Positions 7,196-11,816 of a DNA stretch of 11,816 nucleotides are shown here, piece by piece. The stretch comes from Akkermansiaceae bacterium (GTDB lineage: Bacteria; Verrucomicrobiota; Verrucomicrobiia; Verrucomicrobiales; Akkermansiaceae), in the NCBI GenBank assembly GCA_014379305.1, contig JACMMB010000170.1:1-11816 (forward strand). Reading direction: 5' to 3'. Within the stretch, counting starts at the first letter, position 1. The number at the start of each line of letters is the position of its first letter. A program made the translations under genes and the position numbers. A model generated the notes under the pieces. That model had not been told where the DNA came from. It saw nothing but the letters and a program-made list of their open reading frames with translations, and made no database searches.

Positions 7196-7204
7196 TTATC
7201 CACA
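7196..7204 (+). promoter_or_regulatory. Perfect consensus DnaA box TTATCCACA
   Basis: This is an exact match to the high-affinity consensus 9-mer. It is followed directly by the AT-rich TGTTATTAACC and lies 20 bases from the next box, which is inverted, so the two form a closely spaced pair. Confidence 0.65.
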
Positions 7205-7224
7205 TGTTATTAACCCTTTTAACC

Positions 7225-7233
7225 TGTGAACAA
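7225..7233 (-). promoter_or_regulatory. DnaA box TTGTTCACA, inverted
   Basis: It reads TGTGAACAA on the plus strand and is the exact inverted counterpart of the box at 7013-7021. It faces the consensus box at 7196-7204. Confidence 0.5.
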
Positions 7234-7338
7234 GCCTAAGCCATCAAGCCACTCCACGATAAATCCTGCTCATATCTATTCTCTCGCTCCTCCCTCAAAA
7301 TTACAATGCAACGACATCGAGAACAGGTTTTCCCCAAG

Positions 7339-7347
7339 TTATTCACA
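7339..7347 (+). promoter_or_regulatory. DnaA box TTATTCACA
   Basis: It is the exact inverted counterpart of the box at 7120-7128 and lies 14 bases from the htpG stop codon. It overlaps a small dyad, ACAGA-C-TCTGT (7345-7355). It completes the alternating +,-,+,-,+ order of the five boxes. Confidence 0.55.
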
Positions 7348-7361
7348 GACTCTGTTTCAGC

Positions 7362-9206
7362 TTATCCCATCGCCTTTTCCATCAAGGAATTCATCCGCAT
7401 TATCGTCCCGCGGGCGTCATCCAGAAGCCCTGCTGAAATAAGTGCATTATCCAAAAGCTGCGCCGCCACGAGCTTCGCCACCTCGGGCTGTTTTTCCCTC
7501 ACCTCGGCCAGTTTCTTAACCAATGGATGGCGTGGATTGATTTCCAATTCCACCTTCACCTCGTCTTTGAAATTCTCGTCCATCGCCTTCATCATTTGGC
7601 GCACTTGCGGGCTCATTCCATTCTCGGGGACCAAGGCAATCACTGGACTGTCTACCAGCCGTTTGCCGCTGGAGATTTTGGTCACCCTATCACCAAGTTC
7701 ACCCTGCAAATAATCACACAGCCCCGAAATCTCCTCCGGGGAGAGCCCATCCGCCTCGGCATCCACGTCTGCCAGTTCCACTCCGGCATGACGGATTGAT
7801 GCCAGCTTCCTCCCATCAAACTCACCCAGCGAATCCACCACATACTCATCGACCGCGTCCGTAAAATATATTACCTCCAAGCCCCTCGCCTTGAACCCCT
7901 CCACAAATGGCCCGCTCTCAATCTGGTCCCGATTCTGGCCGACCAGGTAATAGATCGTTTCCTGCCCATCCTTCATCCGCCCCACGTAATCCACAAGACT
8001 GCATACATCTCCCGCCCCGGTCATTGAACTTTCGAATCGCAGCAATTTGGCCAAAGCATCCTTGTTCGCATAATCCGTCGCGATCCCCTCTTTGAAATAC
8101 CGCTCGAATTTTTTGTAAAACTCCCGGTATTTTGCGGGATCGGCCTCCGCCTCCTTCTCGAACATCTTGATAATGCGCTTGCTGATCACGCCGTTCAGCT
8201 TCCTAACCAAGGCGCTGTCCTGCATGGTTTCCCGGGAAATGTTCAGCGGCAGATCCGCGCTATCCACCACCCCTTTCACGAAGCGGAGCCAATCCGGCAA
8301 CAAGCCCTTCGGCTCCGCATCGATCAGCACCTTCTTGCAATACAACGCCACGCCGCCATCCACTTTTCCAAACCCCATTTTTTCCGGATTCTCACCCGGC
8401 GCGAAAATCAACGCATTGATCGCGATCGGTGCGTCAGCACTGAAATGCAACCGATAGCACGGCTCATCGAAGGCCTTGCCCGCAAATTGGTAGAAGGCCT
8501 TGTATTCCTCCTCGGAAATCTCCGATTTATTCTTCAACCACAATGCCTCAACTTCGTTCACCCTCTTCCCGGCCACCAAAATCGGAAATCCCACAAAATT
8601 GCTATACCGCGCGATAAGCCCCTTCACCCGGTACTCTTCGGAAAAATCCTCACTCTGCTCATTCAGGTGCAGCACGATTTTCACCCCGCGTGGCAGCTCC
8701 TCCGCTTCCTCGATCTCGTAGCCGGTCTTGCCATCGCTCGTCCAGCGCAGGTTCTCCGCACCTTCCTGCCAGGACCGACTGAATACCTCGACCTTGTCCG
8801 CCACCATGAACACCGAGTAAAAACCGACTCCAAACTGCCCGATCAAACCCGCAGGACTCCCGCCCGACTCCTTCATTTGCTCCAAAAACGCCTTCGTGCC
8901 CGAATGTGCGATCGTTCCCAGATTTTCCACCAGTTCCTCCCGCGTCATCCCTATGCCGCGATCCGTCAGTGTGATCGTTTTTGCCTCTTTATCCATCTCC
9001 AGGGAAATCGTCAGCTCATCCCCCGCATCTTTAAAATTTTTCGCCGTCCCTTCTAAATGTCGCACCTTCTCCATCGAGTCCGATGCATTTGAAATAAGCT
9101 CCCGCAGGAAAATATCCTTGTCGGTGTAGAGCGAATGCACCACCAGATCGAGCAATTGCTGAATCTCTGCTTGGAACACATGCTTCTCGGTCGTCATTTC
9201 GCTCAT
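7362..9206 (-). CDS. htpG: Chaperone protein HtpG (bacterial Hsp90)
   Basis: HtpG is the cytosolic ATP-dependent Hsp90 dimer that helps late folding of client proteins. From the chosen start the protein has 614 residues, close to the usual length. The GHKL ATPase domain shows FLRELISNASDS (33-44, with E36, N40 and D43), DRGIGM (82-87, the nucleotide-binding Asp82) and the lid SGTKAFL plus GQFGVGFYS (102-131). The middle domain has LPLNISRE, which holds the catalytic-loop Arg, and the C-terminal dimerisation region ends normally. The open frame extends 17 codons further to 9257, but that extension is not Hsp90-like. I use the ATG at 9206 (MSEMTTEKHVFQAE); the ATG at 9197 (MTTEKH) is a real alternative, since conserved sequence begins there. 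It is a single gene, separated from the protease gene upstream by an intrinsic terminator. No CIRCE element is seen. Confidence 0.96.
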   Translation of the reverse strand: MSEMTTEKHVFQAEIQQLLDLVVHSLYTDKDIFLRELISNASDSMEKVRHLEGTAKNFKDAGDELTISLEMDKEAKTITLTDRGIGMTREELVENLGTIAHSGTKAFLEQMKESGGSPAGLIGQFGVGFYSVFMVADKVEVFSRSWQEGAENLRWTSDGKTGYEIEEAEELPRGVKIVLHLNEQSEDFSEEYRVKGLIARYSNFVGFPILVAGKRVNEVEALWLKNKSEISEEEYKAFYQFAGKAFDEPCYRLHFSADAPIAINALIFAPGENPEKMGFGKVDGGVALYCKKVLIDAEPKGLLPDWLRFVKGVVDSADLPLNISRETMQDSALVRKLNGVISKRIIKMFEKEAEADPAKYREFYKKFERYFKEGIATDYANKDALAKLLRFESSMTGAGDVCSLVDYVGRMKDGQETIYYLVGQNRDQIESGPFVEGFKARGLEVIYFTDAVDEYVVDSLGEFDGRKLASIRHAGVELADVDAEADGLSPEEISGLCDYLQGELGDRVTKISSGKRLVDSPVIALVPENGMSPQVRQMMKAMDENFKDEVKVELEINPRHPLVKKLAEVREKQPEVAKLVAAQLLDNALISAGLLDDARGTIMRMNSLMEKAMG

Positions 9207-9222
9207 AATATTTGTGGATGGA

Positions 9223-9264
9223 ATTGTAGACCGCGAAGTAGCCCATCCCCTACCCATTTGTCAA
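9223..9264 (-). promoter_or_regulatory. Candidate htpG promoter elements
   Basis: On the minus strand a perfect TTGACA (9264-9259) lies 52 bases before the htpG ATG, and a good -10-like TACAAT (9228-9223) lies 16 bases before the ATG. They are about 30 bases apart, too far to act as one standard sigma-70 promoter. The sequence 17 bases after TTGACA is CTACTT, a poor -10. Either element could belong to a promoter with a degenerate partner. A heat-shock sigma promoter is not recognisable. Confidence 0.25.
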
Positions 9265-9295
9265 AAAAAACGCAGCGACACCTACACCAGCCGCG
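9263..9295 (-). terminator. Intrinsic terminator after the metalloprotease gene
   Basis: On the minus strand, directly after the TAG stop, CGCGGC (9295-9290) can pair with GCTGCG (9276-9271), with one G-U pair and a 13-base loop, followed at once by eight T residues (9270-9263). The stem is short but GC-rich, and the T-tract is complete. The end of the T-tract merges with the TTGACA at 9264-9259. Confidence 0.65.
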
Positions 9296-10564
9296 CTAGT
9301 GTCCGTCGGCACAGATATCACAATCCGAAACGTCATTGGGCTCTGTTTCGACCGTCAGATAATAGGAAGATCTATTTGCAAGTGCGAAAGCAACGTCCGA
9401 GCTGGAGGGAGGATCGACATGCAAGCGGTAGAAATTCCGACCGATCGGTGGATCCCCATCAGGAAAATTAACCGGACCGCTCCGCAACGAAACCGGGTTA
9501 CCCAAATCAACCCAATCTTGGAGTGTGCCGGATTCCTGAACCTGATAAACCCGGTCGGGATTGGCTAGCCAACTCAAGGTCACAGCGCCGTTATCTTGGT
9601 TAACGGAAATGGCCAGCTCAGGAAGCGGAGTGATTATCCCCGTTTTGATCTCCCAGCCCACATCATCCAACCCGGCGACTTCCAGCGCTGTCATCACTTT
9701 CAGTTTCGATCCTACCCGGCACGAAACAGGGTCCAAAAGTGCTATTTGATTTTGCCCCTCGGTAACTCCGAATTGGCCGACAGCCCGGCTCAAAACGTTT
9801 AGGGGATTGCTGGGGCTATATCCCGTTGCGGTACTGCTCGTACACATTCCGTCATCGCGCCAATGGCGACCGCCACTTTGCAGAGGCACATTTCCTCCAT
9901 AACTGGCGGTTGATTTAGGCCCGGTGAAACTTGCCCCGTTTACATAGGTATTCCATGAATCCTCCGTCCCCATTCCCAGCGCATGGCAAACCTCATGAAG
10001 GGCTATTGTGATAAAATCCGAGCGACCGCCTCCTACCGAAGCAGTCTGTGAAAAATTCCAAGTGCGACTGGTTGAGAAAGTGATCGAGCCTCCCCATGGC
10101 CCCGCATCCGTAGGTGGGTTGGCAAGCGCCCCGGGCTCCCCACGCGACTGCAGAAGATCAAACCATTGTTGGGAATTTGGCCCGCTGCCGCTGGCGCTAT
10201 AAAAATTTTGTCCGCCTTGGCCGGCGCCATTGAGATTTCGACCGCCAGCATACAGGATATAGGTATTGGCCGGTATCACCTTCCCTGGAAATGTGTCCAC
10301 ATTCCCGGTTGCCGGGTTTCTCACCCTGGCAATCCACGAATTTCCGGGCCACTGGGCCTGATCTATCCTTGCCAGATCATCAGCCAATATTCCCTCAAAG
10401 TAATCACAAACCGCCCGCATTGCTTCCTTCGACCCCGCCTGATTAAAAAAACCATTCGTATCCAATGTGTAATCGATCTCAATTTCCATAGCAGATGCCA
10501 ATAAAGACGTTGAAGCATATAACGCGCCCACACCAAGCGATCGGGCCAGACGGAAATCATTCAT
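9296..10564 (-). CDS. Secreted zinc metalloprotease (HExxH, metzincin-like)
   Basis: This 422-residue protein has a signal peptide at about 1-25 (MNDFRLARSLGVGALYASTS, ending LLASA). The zinc motif is HEVCHALGMGTED at 190-202: H190, E191, H194 and G197 fit HExxHxxG, but the usual third ligand position holds Thr200, not His or Asp. In relatives with HExxHxxGxGTxxxW the third ligand is thought to be a later His; H234 in GGRHW (232-235) is the candidate here, as in leishmanolysin-type enzymes. A DVGW at 301-304 closes the catalytic part. Residues about 318-383 (ISVNQDNGAVTLSW to NFYRLHVDP) form a small beta domain common at the C-terminus of secreted verrucomicrobial proteins. I start at the ATG at 10564 because it gives a clean signal peptide; an in-frame TTG at 10591 is less likely. 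It lies 39 bases after the Nudix gene. Substrate unknown. Confidence 0.85.
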   Translation of the reverse strand: MNDFRLARSLGVGALYASTSLLASAMEIEIDYTLDTNGFFNQAGSKEAMRAVCDYFEGILADDLARIDQAQWPGNSWIARVRNPATGNVDTFPGKVIPANTYILYAGGRNLNGAGQGGQNFYSASGSGPNSQQWFDLLQSRGEPGALANPPTDAGPWGGSITFSTSRTWNFSQTASVGGGRSDFITIALHEVCHALGMGTEDSWNTYVNGASFTGPKSTASYGGNVPLQSGGRHWRDDGMCTSSTATGYSPSNPLNVLSRAVGQFGVTEGQNQIALLDPVSCRVGSKLKVMTALEVAGLDDVGWEIKTGIITPLPELAISVNQDNGAVTLSWLANPDRVYQVQESGTLQDWVDLGNPVSLRSGPVNFPDGDPPIGRNFYRLHVDPPSSSDVAFALANRSSYYLTVETEPNDVSDCDICADGH

Positions 10565-10603
10565 AGTTATGAACAAAGCACATTTGTTCAATTTCTCAAT
10601 CCG

Positions 10604-11002
10604 TCAAATATTCCGACCGCCTTCAATCACTTCTGCTACGAATGGCAAATCCGCCTCCGCCCACGCCAGGCCCTCAAGTTCATCCATACGGCACCAGCGC
10701 AATTCCTTATGTTCAAGTGCCTCCGCAACTCCCTCCAAAATCACACACCAGTAACCCACCAAACGAATCGCCACCAAGCCATCCGTCCACTCAGCCGTCA
10801 CTTTGAAAATTTTCCCAACCCGAACCAGCACTCCAAGTTCCTCTTTCAACTCCCTGGCCAATGCTTCCTCGGCCGATTCCCCCGCTTCCACCTTTCCTCC
10901 GGGAAACTCCCAAAGTCCCCCCAAATGCCTATGCGCGGCGCGGCGACAAACCAGAATCTCCTCAGCGTCGTTCCTGACAATGCCGCAGACCACATCAATC
11001 AT
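10604..11002 (-). CDS. mutT: Nudix hydrolase, MutT-like
   Basis: This 132-residue protein is a MutT-type Nudix hydrolase, cytoplasmic, probably hydrolysing oxidised nucleotides such as 8-oxo-dGTP. The full Nudix box Gx5Ex7REUxEExGU is at residues 36-58 (G36, E42, R50, E51, E54, E55, G57, V58), preceded by GGLWEFPGGK (28-37), the context typical of the MutT group. The N-terminal strand VCGIVRNDAEEILVCRR (5-21) and the C-terminal VAIRLVGYWCVIL and LEHKELRWCRMDEL, with the late W-x-x-x-x-E/D-L, also match MutT rather than other Nudix subfamilies. Length equals that of E. coli MutT within a few residues. The protease gene follows 39 bases later on the same strand, so the two may share a transcript. 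The exact substrate cannot be told from sequence. Confidence 0.88.
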   Translation of the reverse strand: MIDVVCGIVRNDAEEILVCRRAAHRHLGGLWEFPGGKVEAGESAEEALARELKEELGVLVRVGKIFKVTAEWTDGLVAIRLVGYWCVILEGVAEALEHKELRWCRMDELEGLAWAEADLPFVAEVIEGGRNI

Positions 11003-11323
11003 CGAACCAGCTTTTCATGATTGCCCGCAAATCCTCAATCAAATTGCGGCGGCTACCCAAGACTCACCGTGTGCCCATTATTTCCCACATTAGGCCAAGT
11101 GGCGGAAGGCTCGTGGAACCGTTTAACCAATTGCGTGGAACGCGCTTTCCCGCTTGACGCAATCACAGCACTTTCCAATTCTCTCCTTCCGCCGCAAGAC
11201 TTGGATCGCGGCTGTTCTCTATTCCAATCAAGCTCGAAATCCATCGACAAGCTCCGTCGTTTGGTTCTTTTATTTATAAATAACTCTCTCATTTTCAACC
11301 ACTTTTATCACCATCATATATTC
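11003..11323. other. Divergent intergenic region between mutT-like gene and mreB
   Basis: These 321 bases separate the minus-strand Nudix gene from plus-strand mreB and should carry promoters for both. I see a TTGACG (11154-11159) on the plus strand with a poor -10 (AATTCT) 17 bases on, and an AT-rich palindrome near mreB (11270-11283). A 46-codon plus-strand frame at 11017-11157 and a minus-strand frame at 11053-11298 have no gene-like features. No tRNA-like cloverleaf was found. Confidence 0.5.
11270..11283. promoter_or_regulatory. Perfect 14-base AT palindrome, possible mreB -10 region
   Basis: TTATTTATAAATAA is its own reverse complement. It includes TATAAA (11275-11280), a five-of-six match to a -10 box, 43 bases before the mreB ATG. 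The nearest -35-like sequence, TCGACA at 11244-11249, is 25 bases away, which is too far. It may be a -10 element with a weak -35, or a dyad bound by a regulator. Confidence 0.35.
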
Positions 11324-11816
11324 ATGTTCAAAAAATTCTTTGGAAACATGTTTTCCAGCGACATCGGCATCGATCTCGGCACTGCAAATACTCTTATCAA
11401 TGTTAAAGACCACGGCATCGTCCTACGCGAACCTTCGGTGGTAGCCGTTAGAGCCGGCACCAACGAAGTTCTGGCTGTCGGAGACGATGCCAAGCGCATG
11501 TTGGGAAGGACACCGGGCAACATCATTGCGATCCGACCTTTAAAAGACGGTGTGATTGCCGATTTCGAAGTGACCGAAGCTATGCTTCGCCACTTCATCC
11601 GCAAAGTTAACAAGGGTCGCCGCTCCAATCCCAGAGTTCTCATCGCCATTCCCTCCGGCATTACGGAAGTTGAGCGCCGCGCCGTCCGCGAGTCCGCCGA
11701 GCAAGCCGGAGCCCGCGAAGTTTACCTCATCGAAGAGCCCATGGCCGCCGCTATCGGGGTCGGTCTTCCCGTGCAGGAAGCATCTGGAAACATGATCGTC
11801 GATATTGGCGGGGGCA
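11324..11816 (+). CDS. mreB: Rod shape-determining protein MreB (5' part, cut by window end)
   Basis: MreB is the bacterial actin that forms membrane-bound filaments and guides cell-wall synthesis along the cell length. The window holds the first 164 residues, about half of the usual 330-350. The phosphate-1 loop DIGIDLGTANT (13-23) and REPSVVAV (35-42) are clear, followed by GRTPGNI (61-67), RPLKDGVIADFEVTE (71-85), VLIAIPSGITEVERRAV (105-121) and EEPMAAAIG (137-145). The phosphate-2 motif IVDIGGG begins at 158 as the window ends. The hydrophobic, basic start MFKKFFGNMF could be the membrane-binding amphipathic helix. The start at 11324 has no visible Shine-Dalgarno; an in-frame ATG at 11348 would drop this helix and is less likely. 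The gene often heads mreBCD, so mreC may follow outside the window. Confidence 0.95.
   Translation, partial: MFKKFFGNMFSSDIGIDLGTANTLINVKDHGIVLREPSVVAVRAGTNEVLAVGDDAKRMLGRTPGNIIAIRPLKDGVIADFEVTEAMLRHFIRKVNKGRRSNPRVLIAIPSGITEVERRAVRESAEQAGAREVYLIEEPMAAAIGVGLPVQEASGNMIVDIGGG

Larger units (their letters stand above)
6883..7361. other. Gene-free region with DnaA boxes, hairpin and tandem repeat
   Basis: These 479 bases separate two minus-strand genes and hold no convincing coding frame. From left to right they contain a tandem 8-mer (6919-6940), a near-perfect hairpin (6956-6979), and five DnaA-box-like 9-mers spread over 7013-7347 with some AT-rich stretches (7095-7130, 7196-7222). The region is more AT-rich by eye than the neighbouring genes. 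It must also hold the promoter of the DUF1549/DUF1501 operon and the end of the htpG transcript; neither shows a clear consensus. It may be a replication origin or a DnaA-bound regulatory locus. Confidence 0.6.

Noticed and set aside
8445..9056. 203-codon open frame on the plus strand
   Set aside because: It is an antisense shadow of htpG, whose Hsp90 motifs are unmistakable on the other strand.
9207..9257. 17-codon upstream extension of HtpG
   Set aside because: The extension (MGRGWATSRSTIPSTNI) is not Hsp90-like and overlaps the probable promoter. HtpG proteins normally begin near the TTEKHVFQAE segment.
9207..9295. CIRCE element or heat-shock sigma promoter before htpG
   Set aside because: I looked for the TTAGCACTC inverted repeat and for a sigma-32-like pair and found neither.
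11017..11157. 46-codon frame on the plus strand between the Nudix gene and mreB
   Set aside because: The peptide is very basic, has no signal or motif, and lies in a region that should hold divergent promoters.
11053..11298. 81-codon frame on the minus strand upstream of the Nudix gene
   Set aside because: No motif, no signal peptide, and its start overlaps the AT palindrome before mreB. It looks like chance.
1..11816. CRISPR arrays, insertion sequences, prophage genes, tRNA or rRNA genes
   Set aside because: No regularly spaced repeats, transposase or integrase motifs, terminal inverted repeats or cloverleaf-like sequences were seen on either strand.

Overview
The window looks like chromosomal DNA of a member of the PVC superphylum, most likely Verrucomicrobia (order Verrucomicrobiales or close). 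The main clues are a DUF1549/DUF1553 (PSCyt2/PSD1) gene next to a DUF1501 gene, a typing signature of Planctomycetes and Verrucomicrobia, a DUF3108 protein, a metalloprotease with the small C-terminal beta domain often seen in secreted verrucomicrobial proteins, and weak or absent Shine-Dalgarno sequences before most genes. The taxonomic call is an inference; there is no rRNA gene here.

Layout. (1) Positions 6-3377, plus strand: a tight run of five genes. The first three are unrecognised envelope proteins (TM plus Pro/Ser/Thr-rich linker plus helix; signal peptide plus charged linker plus C-terminal domain; TM plus coiled coil). They are followed by a DUF3108 secreted protein and tsaE, the ATPase for the universal tRNA t6A modification. 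Two of the junctions are ATGA stop/start overlaps. (2) Positions 3390-3530, minus: a 46-residue predicted lipoprotein, convergent with tsaE. (3) Positions 3641-6882, minus: a two-gene operon, DUF1549/DUF1553 (upstream) then DUF1501 (downstream), both predicted to be exported. (4) Positions 6883-7361: 479 bases without a gene. They hold a tandem 8-mer, a hairpin and five near-consensus DnaA boxes in alternating orientation. This is the most striking non-coding signal in the window. (5) Positions 7362-9206, minus: htpG (bacterial Hsp90). (6) Positions 9296-11002, minus: a Nudix (MutT-like) hydrolase followed by a secreted zinc metalloprotease, closed by an intrinsic terminator. (7) Positions 11003-11323: intergenic, divergent. 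(8) Positions 11324 to the end, plus: the 5' part of mreB, the rod-shape actin homologue.

Most of the window is housekeeping or envelope functions, with no mobile element, CRISPR array, tRNA or rRNA seen. The best candidates for something new are the DnaA-box cluster (a possible chromosomal origin, or a DnaA-binding regulatory or titration locus), the three-gene envelope module at the left edge, and the tiny lipoprotein. By-eye base counts show no G/C skew inversion at the DnaA-box cluster, which counts against the simplest reading of it as a bidirectional oriC.
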